Positions 18,301 to 29,945 of a stretch of DNA of 64,000 nucleotides are shown here, in pieces. The stretch covers positions 13,143,501 through 13,207,500 of the forward strand of contig NC_053048.1 in NCBI RefSeq assembly GCF_003473485.1, in the 5' to 3' direction. Position numbers and translations under genes: made by a program. This DNA is from Medicago truncatula (taxonomy: Eukaryota > Streptophyta > Magnoliopsida > Fabales > Fabaceae). Position 1 is the first letter of the stretch. The number at the start of each line of letters is the position of its first letter. The notes under the pieces are model-generated. The model ran no database searches. It saw nothing but the letters and a program-made list of their open reading frames with translations, and was not told the origin of the DNA.

Positions 18301-21300
18301 TGTCACTGCTTGATGTCCCGTTCACGTCGCATTTTGAGCTACACCCAACCATGTCAGTTTCATTGAAAATAATCCCTTTACCCTTGCCACAATCACTGAC
18401 CCCATGTCTTATTTGGCTGTCAACTTGCTTCATTGGTCCTTCTGCTTTCTTCCCTTTGAGCTATTATCAAACAATAAACTAAAATGTTTTAATATATAAA
18501 CCAAATGAAAGACGATATATCATAATATATGTCCAACTGACAATGATGTTTTCAAGTAAATATTATCTAAACATCGAATGATTTATCTGATCCTTTTATT
18601 GCTTTTCATTTAATATGTTAGTTAAAAGGTAAGAAAATAGAAATTGATAAAGGGGAAAAGGCAAGATCATCTAATATCTCACCTGCGCAAGAATATCAAG
18701 TTGCATCGAGTGTGGCAGAGCAGCTAAAACAGCTAAATCAACTTCCTCATTGGCTGTGAGCTGAGAGGAAAAATATTACATATATTGAAACGAGAAGTGA
18801 AAAAGATTCAACAACAGATTCAGGAACATCAACAGAAAAAATTACAGCTTATTAAAAATAAACAGAGAAATTTACAATATAACAGATTAGTGACCAAATA
18901 TTTACTTAATAACCGCAATAACTCAACTATTTACAATGACTCTACTATTTACGTTTACTTTCTCAAAAAGTATAAGTTACAAAAAATGGTACACAATAAT
19001 AGAAAACCATATAATTGCAATTCCTACTTTGTAACCACTTCATCTTTTTGGAAACATACCAGTATAGTCTCTTCGTCTGCATCTGAAGAATTAATTACAG
19101 TAGATGTCATTCCTTCTCTGGATCGTATTTCATTTTCCTCGGCAGCTATAGATGCTGCCAACCTAAATTAAGTCATCCAAACATTATAGGAAGTCACTGA
19201 CCAAGTTCAAGATTTTTTATATTTTGGAAAGAAAAAAAAAATTCATGGAACTTATATATGAGATACTCCGTTGCTTTATGTATATATAATTCATTTGGGA
19301 TGAATATAGGTGGATTACATTTCATCAAGCTCCTCTTGGTTGTAACTTGACGATATTTTAGTCTGCGGTGGATTTCTGTCCTCCTTAGCAACAGAAAGAG
19401 ATGCAGGCCTAAATCAATAATTAAAATATTGAATAAAATTCTGATAAAAAGAAGCCTCAAAGATTTACAACAGTATATGCAAATTACATTTCTTCTAGCT
19501 CTTTTGTGTGACTTTTCTCTAAATCACTACCGACAGAGTCCATTTGATTAGATTTTTCCTGGGACTTCTTGCCACTCTTTTGCGTCAGTCTCTGGTTCTT
19601 AATATCATCAGCCAGCTCTTTCAACCTCAATGCCTTTAACTGTCAAGAAATAAAAAAAAAATGCAAAAAATAAAAAAATAAATAAAGTTAAGATAGCAGA
19701 ATACATATTCAATGCACCGTCTTCCATTAGCGAAAATAGTGATAAATTCATCTTCCAAAGATACCTGTGACCCATAAAAACACATATACTTCACAGCCAT
19801 AAACTAAGGTTCAATATAAATTCCAAGATTTTCACTTTGCAACTAACATAGAACTAAGTACAAGTGTCCCTCTAAAATCACAAAATCGACACATTTCCCC
19901 AAGCAAGCGAACAAGTTACAAAGGAACAACAATAATCATCCAAGGCATGTTCGTTTGAGTTTAGGAGGTAAGAAATTAGAGGTAGCGAAATAGAGTCCCC
20001 GGAGAGGTCTTAATTTTTACTCATTGCTGTTAGTAAAGGGTAAAATCTAAAAATCACTTTTCAATCACTTTGGTCCGAAAAGTGTATGCCAAAGTGTAAA
20101 CAAATTGCACTGAACTTCAAATTTTCCAAAAAAAATTATGTTGACAAGCAAATCTGAAATAACTTTTCCTTCTACTGAAACTTAAATACAAAGCAAAAGC
20201 CTGCCAAGTGCCAAGGCTTAAAAGTTAATAGACAGTCTGATTCAAGAAAACTTTTTGTAGTTTCCATTTTCTGAATTTACTTTTAATTACATAACTGCAA
20301 CAGAAATAGTAAAAAATATCTCGGTTTTTCCCGATACAAAACTGAGAAACATGTCAATAAAAGTGAATATACAACATTCATCAAAAATTAATAAAAAAGA
20401 AAAGTGATTGGACATCAAGAAAAAAGAAAAAAATTCTGAAACCAATTGTATGCCCAGTGTAACTAAACGAATGTTATGTAGCACCAATACTTCGGATTGA
20501 ATGAGTGTATGGTGTTCGACATGTGTTGGTAATTCATATTGAAGATATGTCTGGTATTCAACATGTGTCATAAATTGGTAACGAAGATGTGTCTGGTATT
20601 CAACATGTGTCAGTAATTCGTACTGAAGGTGTGTCTAGTATTCGTCATGTGTTCATATCCAATACAACACTGACACATGTCACATGTGGTTATGTTCGAT
20701 CAGTTACGATTTCATAAAGAGGTTAATTTTCATGCATTGTCGGTGTAAAAAGTTTCAAACAGTCCCACATCACAAGCAATCATGTGTTTGACTTTAAAGT
20801 GGTTGTGAGTAAACATAACTCATATGCACTTTTACACTGTTGGTTAATCACAATCGTCACATCGATAGAAATATTTGACTATTAACTTGACCACCTCAAG
20901 TCACACGTATGCTTGGTTGTGATTGATTGACAGTATCAAACTTTGTACACGGACAATGAATAGAAATTACACACTATGATTAAGAGTCAAGAGAAATGTT
21001 ATGAACACTCTCTTTCCAACACTATCTTAAGTCTCAACACTCACTCACTTATTGACACTCTCGCCTATTAAGTGAAATTCATGTAATTCCCACCACTTTA
21101 GTGTAGGACCCACAATGATTTCATTGGATAAGAGAATAAGTGTTAGAGTGTTGGACAAATAGTGTCCCTGCACTACTCGAACATAGTAAAAACTCGTTTT
21201 CAAAGTGTTTGACCCACGATGATTGATGATTATAATTGATTGACAGTGTAAAAACTTTCTTTACACTGACAGAGTTACTATTATTGTCTGCCTATCACTA

Positions 21301-21785
21301 TTCGGTGGCAATGTCTATGCTTTGCGTGTTTCATTCATTGTTGATAGCAAAAAAAAGAGAAGGCCTTACGTGATTAAGAAGCAATTTCTCGGCCGTCTTA
21401 CGAACTTTCGCCTGAGCATTCTCCCGCTGCCTCCGACGAGCAATAACAGTCCGCCGCTTCAACGCCGGCGTACCACCGTCAAAAACGAAAACCGGCTTGG
21501 TTCTAAGAAACAAAAGCTTACAAATACGACGGAAGAATCCAAGCAAATGAGCGTTACGAACCATTTCACCTTTCTCGTCACGCATCGCTTTGATAAACTG
21601 TACCATCCATATACTCGCGTCTGAAAAAAGGAAAAAAGGAACACGATTGAGAGAGGATTGAGAGGGATTAGGGAAATTAAGGTTTTGAGGGATTTACCGA
21701 CGGCAAGTGTTTTTCCGGCGAGGGTTTCGACGGAGACGCGGCGACCGACGGGGGAGAGTAGTTCCCAGAGACCGTGAACTCCCAT
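9397..21785 (-). CDS. UVH3: DNA repair endonuclease UVH3 (XPG/Rad2/ERCC5 homologue)
   Basis: Nineteen exons on the minus strand: 21785-21698, 21620-21370, 19639-19488, 19408-19319, 19162-19060, 18760-18683, 18460-18279, 18197-18062, 17672-17595, 17512-17459, 16252-16068, 15907-14206, 12917-12723, 12639-12554, 12341-12131, 12030-11894, 11351-11267, 11080-10484 and 10008-9397. All are GT/AG, and they sum to 5,022 nt, i.e. 1,673 residues, somewhat longer than the roughly 1,480 I recall for Arabidopsis. The N domain starts [16 protein letters not shown], with catalytic Asp30 in VDASIW. A long acidic spacer (about 114-1033) separates it from the I domain with MEAEAQ (1048-1053), [11 protein letters not shown] (1068-1078), [10 protein letters not shown] (D1121) and a helix-hairpin-helix. 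QLRLEAFY (1273-1280) fits a PCNA-interacting box. The C terminus KKRKK is a nuclear signal. Known role of the family: 3' incision in nucleotide excision repair. No break in frame was seen. Confidence 0.95.
13448..13784. mobile_element. Tourist-like (PIF/Harbinger) MITE in UVH3 intron 12
   Basis: The left end GGCTTCGTTTGGGAG and right end CTCCCAAACAGACCC are inverted and flanked by TTA on both sides (13445-13447 and 13785-13787), the target duplication of PIF/Harbinger elements. Length is 337 bp, non-coding. A homopolymer of about 19 G lies near 13487-13505 and may be length-variable. Confidence 0.75.
17595..19162 (-). repeat. Duplicated exon pair within UVH3 (exons 5-6 and 8-9)
   Basis: Exon 6 (18760-18683) and exon 9 (17672-17595) are both exactly 78 nt, phase 0. 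They encode related peptides, [17 protein letters not shown] and [17 protein letters not shown]. The exons just before them (5: 19162-19060; 8: 18197-18062) start with the related [11 protein letters not shown] and [11 protein letters not shown] and end in acidic stretches with ETIL or EMIL. The exons before those end in ELDEM and RIDEM, both split in phase 2. Together this indicates tandem duplication of an exon module. The LP-x-x-x-Q core resembles ubiquitin-binding (UBM) motifs, which is an inference. Confidence 0.75.
20539..20652. repeat. 42-bp tandem repeat in UVH3 intron 2
   Basis: About three imperfect copies of a unit beginning GAAGATGTGTCTGGTATTCA occur in a row with a 42-bp period. 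The copies differ by several substitutions. Part of a large intron (21369-19640) with no coding content. Confidence 0.6.
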
Positions 21786-21979
21786 TTTCCGGTTGAAAAC
21801 GATATGCTGTTGATGTCAACACAGACAAGGGAACTAAATATTTTGTAAGGAATTAAGTACACGGGTATCTTATACGTGTCGATATCTATCTGATATGCCT
21901 CTTGGAAGAGAGTCTGTCAATGAGTGAATTATCAACTTCCTCTTTGAATTTGCAGTAAACCGATCAGTTTTGTCTTTTA
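21786..21979 (-). promoter_or_regulatory. 5' flank of UVH3
   Basis: About 190 bp separate the UVH3 start codon from the left end of a Harbinger element. The core promoter must lie here or inside the element. No TATA box or other site can be assigned with confidence; the assignment rests on position only. Confidence 0.35.
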
Positions 21980-22150
21980 AGGGGTGTATTGGATTAGGAT
22001 TTTAAAATACTATTTCAATAAAAAAAGGTCTTTTAAAATTTTAAAAGACTTTGTGAGATTGTATTGATTCTATGAGATTTTAAAAGACTTTAAGGGATTT
22101 ATCACACTGACTTTTAAGAATTTTATGGGATTTATTAATATTTCAAAGGA

Positions 22151-22515
22151 GGCTAAAATATGGTTTTAGGGGGGTGTATTGGATCATGATTCTAAGGTAT
22201 TTTAAAAGATTTTTTTTTCATGAAAAAGTCTTGTGGTATTCAATCAAGACTCTTTCCAATTTAAAAAAAGTCTTGTGTTATTCAATCAAGATTCTTTGTC
22301 ATTTAAAAAAAGTCTTGTGGTATTTAATCAAGACTCTTAATCACTTAAAAAAAGTCTAGTGGTATTCAAAATCATTCAAATTTCGAAGGATTGTTTAATA
22401 AATCAGATTTTGATGGATTTTGTGAGATTTTCTAGTGAAATTTTAGCATGAAAAAGTCTTTCATGAAAACATGAGATTTCTTAGGATTGTTTTTTTTTCT
22501 TTTAAGATTTTATTA

Positions 22516-22550
<35 letters not shown>

Positions 22551-23274
22551 AGCTCTCCCGTAAAAAACCTCTCTCTAGCTCTCCCGTAAAAAATCTCTCT
22601 CTCTCTCTGATTCCTTCACACTCTCTCTATCTAGCCCTAGCTCTAACTCTCCCGTAAAAAATAAAATAAATAAAAGAGCATTTATTGAGATTTTGTGAAA
22701 GAGAGTGTGTTATAATATTTTTTTCAATTATTTTTTAAAATTCATAAAATCTGTTGAAATCTCTTGAAATCCATAAAATCTTTTAAAATCTTATGAATTA
22801 AATCCATTGAAATTCTTAATAGTCTTTTAAAATCATCAAAGTCATCAAAATCTTGCAAAGTCTTTTAAAATCCTCAAGACTTTTTTAAACAAAAATTGTC
22901 CTTTAAAATCCTAATCCAATACACCCCCTTAGTCCCTGCAAATATGCCTCGTTTTGGTTTTAATCCCTGTAAAAAAAAAATTGTTTTTGGTCCCTGCAAA
23001 ATTTTTTGTTTTTGAAAATAGTCCCCTGAGGGACTATTTTCAAAAACAAAAAATTTTGCAGGGACCTTTTTAAAAACAAAATATTTTGCAGGGACCAAAA
23101 ACTACAAAATTGGTTCAGTTATAATGTGCCACGTATGCAAATCATCACAAAAGTGGGGTCATGGACTATTTTCAAAAACAAAAAAAATTCAGGAACCAAA
23201 AACAATTTTTTTTTTTTACAGGGACTAAAACCAAAACGAGGCATATTTGCAGGGACTAAAACCATATTTTAGCC
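22151..23274. mobile_element. Foldback MITE, split by an inner Harbinger MITE
   Basis: Ends GGCTAAAATATGGTTTTAG and CTAAAACCATATTTTAGCC are perfect inverted repeats. The arms continue inward as TCCCTGCAAATATGCCTCG and its complement for more than 100 bp, almost to a central palindrome near 23023-23044. Without the inner insertion the element would be about 361 bp. The same terminal sequence recurs at 39655-39671. Such long-armed foldback elements are usually grouped with Mutator-like MITEs; no clear target duplication was found. Confidence 0.8.
22169..22928. mobile_element. Harbinger-type MITE nested in the foldback MITE
   Basis: Starts GGGGGGTGTATTGGAT and ends ATCCAATACACCCCC, flanked by TTA on both sides (22166-22168 and 22929-22931). 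Removing it and one TTA restores the outer element's sequence GGTTTTAGTCCCTGC. Its ends match the left end of the larger Harbinger at 21980, so that family could have moved it. The interior is made of diverged short repeats of AAAGTCTTGTGG type and a CT-rich microsatellite near 22512-22555. Confidence 0.85.
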
Positions 23275-23593
23275 TTTCAATGAACTTTAGTGGAAAAAGA
23301 ACAAACTTACAACCATGAATGATAGAAATAGTAAACAAATAATTTTTTTTTCCGAAACAAAGTGATCTCTAGATTCAAAATCGACCTTGTACCGATACAT
23401 CAAAAAGAGAAAAACAAATAATTGCATAACAAAAAGATAAAACAAAATATATTCGGTAAGTAACAAACTAGGAAAAATGCAAAATATGTCTTGCTGGTAA
23501 TGAAGTTTCTTAAAACAAGATTATCTTCAGATATTAGCATCTCCCAATATGAAAAGGGAAATGTGATTCACTGAATCACCGTTTAGAGTAGTA

Positions 23594-25054
23594 TCACGGT
23601 ATTCCTTGTACATCTCTCCACATATCTAAACCTATATTAGTCCTCCATATATTAGCATCTTCTTGTTCTTGCTCTTGTGTTTGAACATTGAGTTCATCAT
23701 TATTGTCTTCATGAATAGGTAACATTGAAGTTGAAGATGAAGACTCGTTAGAAGGTTCAACTGGAAATTCATCGGAACGACATTCTTTGCGAAGAAAGTT
23801 ATGAAGTGTTGCACATGCCAACACAAGTTCTGCTTGTGTCTTAAAAAAATGGAGGTGTTCACTTAAAAATTGTGAAACGCGATTTAAAAATACCAAATAT
23901 TCTCTCAACCACATTCCTTAAAGACGCATGCCGAAGATTGAATAACTCCTTTTCATTTTCAGGGTCATTATCGTAACTTGCAAAATCTTGTAGATGATAT
24001 CGCACACCTCGATGTGGAGCTAAAAATTTGCGTCGATTAGCAAATCCGCAATCCACCAGAAAATATTTACCTAATTAAATTTAAAATACATATAAAATAA
24101 GTATGAAAGTGAAAGAAAAAAAAACATCATTATAATTTAAAAATTAATTACTTACCGTGGGGCACTTTTAGTCCATTCTTCCTTTTCAAAGCATCATTTA
24201 GCAACTTGGAATCATGGGCTGAACCCTCCCACCCGCTGAGAACGTACATGAACTCCAAATCAAAATTACAAGCAGCTAATACATTTTGTGATATCCTTCC
24301 ACGACGATCACGATAACTGCTTACATCTCGTCCTCTTACCAATGCAGGAATATGTGTACCATCAATAGCTCCAATGCAATCCTAAAAGTGTGTTTATATA
24401 CAACCATAAAAAAAATATTATTATAATAAAGATGATTATATTTACAATTCTCTTATAATTAGATAATGATCACATACCTTGAAGTAAGGATAAAATCTTG
24501 TGCTTTCCCTTATTTTTGCAGGCACACTTGAGGTTGGTTTAGCCATCAAATCAGGTGCTATTGAGTTCAAAGCCTTCAAAATCTTGTGAAAATTTGCACT
24601 TGCAGCAAATTGTGATCGGCCAAACGTATTTTTAATTATACAATATCGAGCATTCTGACCGACAATTTGTAAGAACGACGCAAGCATTTCTTCAATACAA
24701 ATAAATCTTGTATCCACCAAAGGTGTTTTTTTCTCTTATAATCATGCATAACTTTCGGAATACATCAGGATACATTCTATATACTTGTCGAAAGATTTCA
24801 GAATCTCCATTCAATGATTTATGTATATAGTCATATCCCTTACATGTAATTCATCGTCGAGTTAATGGACGTTCAACATGTTCACCACGCATCATATTCA
24901 AAAACTGATTTACCACGTGCATTAAAGCATGAATTGCCATCATATACATGTATATGGCTTCATACAATTCTTCATATGTTTCTTCATCATTTGTATCATC
25001 ATCATCATCATCATCATCATCATCTATAGCTTCAGTATCTATATCTTCACTCAT
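23594..25054 (-). pseudogene. PIF/Harbinger transposase (DDE_Tnp_4 type), broken
   Basis: Read leftward. The N-terminal part (24851-25054) has a poly-Asp run coded by a GAT microsatellite, then LNMMRGEHVERPLTRR and a TGA just after it. Beyond the stop GYDYIHKSLNGDSEIF continues in another frame. The next blocks are VDTRFICIEEMLASFL (24720 leftward), an intron, VRGRDVSSYRDRRGR with GWEGSAHDSKLL, a second intron, then DCGFANRRKFLAP and RGVRYHLQDF. A frameshift near 23870 precedes the tail TQAELVLACATLHNF. These are family blocks in the correct order, with plausible GT/AG introns. At least one stop and two frameshifts make it non-functional. Confidence 0.85.
24985..25024. repeat. (ATC)n microsatellite
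   Basis: About ten ATC/TCA units at the 5' end of the Harbinger transposase pseudogene; read on the minus strand they encode a run of Asp. Confidence 0.9.
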
Positions 25055-25370
25055 TCCTTCATAATCAATTTCTTCGTCCTCTATGTCGTTGCCATGATTA
25101 TAAGAAAATATTTAAGGTAGTATAAGAGTCAATGCAAAGTCATATTTAAAATACTATAATGAAAATATAATTAAATTTTAACCACATTAGTCTCACAAAA
25201 CATATAGAACTAAATTCTTTAATCCAAATACAATCATTATAGTTCAACAAAAAAAAAAAGCAAACCAAATACTTTAACAAAAGTACAACCAAAATAGAAA
25301 CCATAAACTATAGTTCAACAAAATCAAGATGTTCAAATAACACACAGATGATCAAATATTATTCGTCCCC

Positions 25371-25620
25371 TAACTTGAATTTTATCCAAGACAAGCGGTC
25401 TTCCGGTGACATCTTCAAGAAGAGGTCCTTATTTGCTTAAGACTTCATTAATTCAGCAATCTTGAAACGAGTTTTGTCATCTAAATTTGGAATATCTTTT
25501 ATAATATCCCAAATATTATTCTTCAGCTCTCTATCCTTTTCTCTTTTCTCCATCATGTTAGACATCTTTTCAAAGTGCACAACAATAGTCCCAATGCTAG
25601 AAGAAAGGTTGTCCAAATAT
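25371..25620 (-). pseudogene. C-terminal piece of Harbinger Myb/SANT-like ORF
   Basis: Read leftward the frame gives EKREKDRELKNNIWDIIKDI, then NLDDKTRFKIAELMKS, a TAA, and then DLFLKMSPEDRLSWIKFKLG and a stop. This is the conserved tail of the Myb/SANT-like protein that accompanies Harbinger transposases in plants and helps them enter the nucleus and bind DNA. The in-frame stop and the missing Myb domain show it is dead. Confidence 0.65.
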
Positions 25621-26091
25621 CAAATTAATCCTTGAATTTAATTCCTCCGTACAATCTTTCTGGAGACACCGATGTATCAATCTGCATGTTGTGTTGTAAT
25701 GTCCACATCAAGTCTTCCACGTGTACAACGACTATTTTGATAGAAATGTTACAAATTTCACTTTTCACTTTCAATTTTTTCTATTTTTCCTCTTTTGCAC
25801 ATCCTTCCATCCTTACATTTCATTCAAAAACATCAAACTAGTCCCTGACTCTTCTCCTTTCCACTAAAACCTTCACTATCTTCATCTTCATCTCTCAAAA
25901 ATCATCATCGTCTTCATCTATCAATTTTGAAAAAGATACCATTTTGAAGGAAGATTTCGTCGTCAGTAAAGGTAAAGTCGTTTGTTTTCCATTCACTCGT
26001 GTTTGTTTTCTCCTATTTTTGTGATTGTTTTTTATTTTCGTTTTCATTTTTATCCATTCGTTTTCATGTTTAACCTACGTTTGATGTTTAC
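25621..26091. other. Flank between Harbinger remnant and solo LTR, no gene seen
   Basis: AT-rich DNA with a CT-rich stretch near 25850-25920. It may be the 5' leader of the MuDR remnant that resumes at 28878 and 31383, because both LTRs to the right are clean insertions with target duplications. No coding region identified. Confidence 0.45.
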
Positions 26092-28877
26092 TGTAACGCT
26101 CCTATTTCTATTAAAGCAATTAAACATGCGAATAATACATTTATTCAAGAAATAGAGATTACGTCTTATTCAAAATTCAAAAACCGATAGACATGTATGT
26201 AAACCTCAACAGTTACAGCGGAATATAAATCAGAGTGATCAAATATATACATGCCATGAGCAAATAAATCATATCCAAAAGATAAATCTCAAAACCCAAA
26301 CATCGGGTAGTCATCAACAAAATAATAATCCCAACGAAAATATAAACAACCTAATCTAGACCGACACGACAAGCCTAGATCAGAGCCGACACGACACCGA
26401 TATCGGAGGAAGCTCCCGATATCCCAAGCAAAGACTCACCGAGACTACTCCTGCACAACGTCTACTCACCCATACAGGCAAGTAGGCGGTTAAAACCACT
26501 GGGGGTAAGCATTACATTATCATAATCCAGATAATAATCAAATCAAATAAATATCATGTACTTGAATAATAATAGTCATGCATAAATACTTATATCACAA
26601 CTTGATAGCTCATATCCACATATATCAATCACATGAATAATTATCCAATCATAAATATTCATTGTCAACTTTCATTCTTCTCAATTCATCACCAATCACA
26701 TATTTCACATAGGACTCATGCTATGATATGCACTTATTGACACATAAATGCATGTGGTACCAAATCTCAACAAGGTCGTCACCTCCGATGGACAAGTCAA
26801 CATCGCATGTAAGGCTCACCTCTGCCTTACAATAATCTCGAAGTAAAAGATTCATCCCTTTTACAGCAACAACGACTATGATGCATGGACATGTGTAAGG
26901 ACTCGATAATGCGACAACAAATCACAATCTCAACTCAATATATAGGACAACACCCAATTATATTGATTATCTCCACAACATTGCATTATCAAGAAAACAT
27001 GCCCACACAAATAAATCATAGTATTCATCATCACACATCAACATATTATCAATAATCAACAATGTCACTCAACATCAACTATATCATATAGTTTCACCAA
27101 TTCAAGCATTCTCATATTCCAAGTAAGATAGCAAAATATATCTCATGATCATTATCACATCCCAATTACATATTTACATACTCAATTATTCCCTCTAAAT
27201 ACTTCATTAAGCCAAATATCAAGTTTGGAAAAGTTTCACGACTCATAGAAAAAGTTATGCTAAGTTTTCACAAAAATTCACATGACCCATGTGTAGTAAT
27301 TTGATCATAACTCGAGTTCTAAAAATCATTTGGACCTGAAACCAACGCCATTAGAAAGCTAACAAAATTATCTAAAACTTTCATGTTTACACCAAAGGCC
27401 AATTCGAAACAGAAATAGGTGAAAAAGACGCAAGAACGCGAAACAGGAGATGCTGGAACTGGCGCTTCTTGAGAAGCTTCTGGCCTACTTCTGAAGAGTG
27501 CTCCTGAAGTACGCTTCTGAAGAGTGCTTCTGAAGTACGCTTCTGAAGTGTGCTTCTGAAGTGTGCTTCTGAAGTATGCTTCTGGCCTGTTCGCTTACAG
27601 CTTTTCCAAAAGTGCGTTTTTCACCATTTCGCGCGTAAAATGCAAACCGTTAATCGGATTTTGATGCCGTTTTCACCTACATGATCCTGACACTTGACTC
27701 TAACATAATCTATAAAAATTTCATGTTTCAACCATCCCAAAAGTCATTTTCCAAAACCTCACATAATCACTTATTGGCGAAAACGCTTAAACATCGACAT
27801 TTCACACGAAAAATCCGTTTTCTCCCAAACGACTCAACTAACATAACCACAACGTGAAAACAGAAATTCTCATAGGTTCAATTCATCCAACAATAACAAA
27901 ATTTCAGTCAACAACCATATATATATCAAAAAGTTCATTTTGGTCCTTCACATGAACACTTAACTCAACTTCACTAATTTCACAAAACCATCAACAACAA
28001 TTTATTTCTCATCATCAATCCACAATTAAGTATACCCAAATCATAATTCACTTACAATAGCATCAGTTAACAATAACCACATTAATGGAATATGAATCAC
28101 ATCTCTTTTCAATCAAAGCATATCAAATTTCATCAATTAAGCATAATTTCATAACTTAACATTTATACATACTTTGAAACATGTAATTTCACCCATAAAC
28201 ATACCATAATCATCAATTCAAGCACAAGAAAATAGCATCACAGCAAGAGCACGAATTTAACAACAATTGTTCACCAACCCATTTTCATACAACATGAGAA
28301 AATGCAAAGATTGTACATGATTATGATAATAACTAACCCCCTTACCTTTGAAGTTGATTATCTCTAACCCTTGCTTCAATTCAGCTCCTAGGTCACCCAA
28401 ATTGATTCCTCAAGCTTTCCCTTCAACACTCTTGTTCTTCTCTTCACCTCTTTCTCTCTCTAGGAAAATGTTTTGTGAAGTGAATGATATTTTCTATGAC
28501 AACCCTAATGTTATCTCCCTTAATGGGCTTAACTCAAAATGCTAATGGGCCTAACCCATTCTAACACAATTCAAAAGTTTCTATACACTCAACGGTAATT
28601 ACTAACAACGGTAAAATATAACCAACGGTCACTAACGGTAAAAACTAATCACTACACTAGTAACTTAGTAAAATAAGGGTCCTCACCAATTAATAAAATA
28701 ATTCTCACCAAAATTACCATTTTACCCTTACCCGTCAAATGACCAAAATACCCTTCTAATACGGTAATCCATTTAAATGCACCCAATGACAATTAAATAC
28801 ACACAAGCACATTTAATCACACACAAACACAATTAAAAGTAATTAAAATAAATCTAGCTAAAAATTGGGCTGTTACA
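26092..28877 (-). mobile_element. Solo LTR 1 (2,786 bp), Ty3/gypsy-like
   Basis: Starts TGTAACGCTCC and ends GGGCTGTTACA, with perfect TTTAC repeats at 26087-26091 and 28878-28882. No gag or pol is present, so it is a solo LTR left by recombination. Its length and TGTAAC...GTTACA ends fit the long LTRs of Tekay/Del chromoviruses, an inference without internal sequence. Minus orientation is suggested by a leader-like, purine-rich stretch followed by AAGGTAAGGGG (reverse strand of 28338-28348), shared with LTR 2. It contains a GCTTCTGAAG repeat array at 27463-27593. Confidence 0.85.
27463..27593. repeat. Array of near-palindromic GCTTCTGAAG units in LTR 1
   Basis: After a short hairpin (GCTTCTTGAGAAGC) come at least seven head-to-tail copies of about 20 bp, each with a CTTCTGAAG or CTCCTGAAG core joined by TACG, AGTG, TGTG or TATG. 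Each core is nearly self-complementary, so either strand could form a series of small stems. Confidence 0.8.
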
Positions 28878-29165
28878 TTTACTCTGTTGTTTTTTGGTTA
28901 CTGTTGTGTTTTTGTGACCGTTTTTTTATTATTCATTGTAGGGTTTTCAGTTTAAGACTTAAAATTTTGATGTTTTTCTGGTTGGTTACTAAAATTGATT
29001 AACATGAGATAAGTAATGAAGGGAATTATTGGTTGATTAACACAATTTCTAAAATGGGTATCTTTCATATGCTAGTGAATTTTGATTTGCATTTTGTTGT
29101 TGTTTTGTTTGTAATTATGACTAATGTTGCCAAAATACGCAGTATGGAAAAAATATCACGCTAAT
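28878..29165 (+). other. Strip between two solo LTRs, probably part of the MuDR remnant
   Basis: 288 bp of T-rich DNA ending in CACGCTAAT, the left target duplication of LTR 2. Once both LTRs are removed it joins directly to the MuDR-type reading frame at 31388. It is probably leader or intron of that element; no coding content of its own. Confidence 0.45.
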
Positions 29166-29810
29166 TGTAACACCCCGTTTTCCCAACATAAAAATTTCAT
29201 AACATTTATCAGAGAATTCAACACATAAACGGAATGCTACACTTCTTAAAATCATAAATGAGATAAATAACAATTTATCCTTCAACATAATTATCCAAAA
29301 CTTCGCATCGGATTTAATTTAACATCATAAATAGTCTTGGCACGAAGGCCTCATCGAAACATATCATAAATATTCAACTAACAACTTAATCATTTAAATT
29401 CATAAATCAAACACGTAAGGAATAGAAAATAGCCACAAAAGTTCCCATCTCGTTACGTATCAGAGCACCTAAAGACTCAGTGAGGGATAGTCACTCACGA
29501 CAGCAAACCAACAGCTACCTACTCTCGATCACCTGCAAGTTACTCATACGAAGAGCAACATTTCCAAGCAGAAGGAGTGAGATTTCACAAAACAATAATA
29601 TTAAACATATAATTCAACAATTATATTTAACAACATGAAAACGTCATAATATCATCATAGATAATAATATATCATATATCACTTCATTTACAACTCATAT
29701 AAAGAATCACAACTTAACATCTTGACAACTTAACAACTTTGACTCGACAATGCGACCTCAACTTGACTATTGCAACTTAATCCTCTTATATGCATGTGGT
29801 ACCAATCCAG

Positions 29811-29945
29811 GGCATCGAGCCCTCAACGTATTAAGTATTAATATACTTCCAAGGCATCAAGCCCTCAACTTAGTTGAGCTAAAGCTCCAGGGCATCAAGC
29901 CCCCAACGTGGTGAGCGAAGGCTCTAGAGCATCAAGCCCCCAACA
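29811..29945. repeat. Short tandem repeat in LTR 2 (GGCATCAAGCCC phrase)
   Basis: Four copies of a phrase close to AGGGCATCAAGCCCCCAACG occur 40-50 bp apart, separated by diverged spacers. A comparable block with a different phrase (CCACTAAGGCACCACACAG) sits in LTR 3 at 40195-40395. Confidence 0.65.

Larger units (their letters stand above)
21980..25620 (-). mobile_element. Decayed PIF/Harbinger transposon with nested insertions
   Basis: The left end AGGGGTGTATTGGATTAGG follows TTA, a typical Harbinger target. The element then contains a foldback MITE (22151-23274), a transposase pseudogene (23594-25054, minus) and the tail of a Myb/SANT-like second ORF (25371-25620, minus). This is the two-gene content of autonomous plant Harbingers. 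The matching right terminal repeat was not found before 26.1 kb, so the right end is lost or diverged. The right boundary is therefore approximate. Confidence 0.65.

Noticed and set aside
24851-25054. Open frame with a run of ten Asp as a possible acidic protein gene
   Set aside because: It continues (after a stop) into Harbinger transposase sequence; the Asp run is a GAT microsatellite in a pseudogene.
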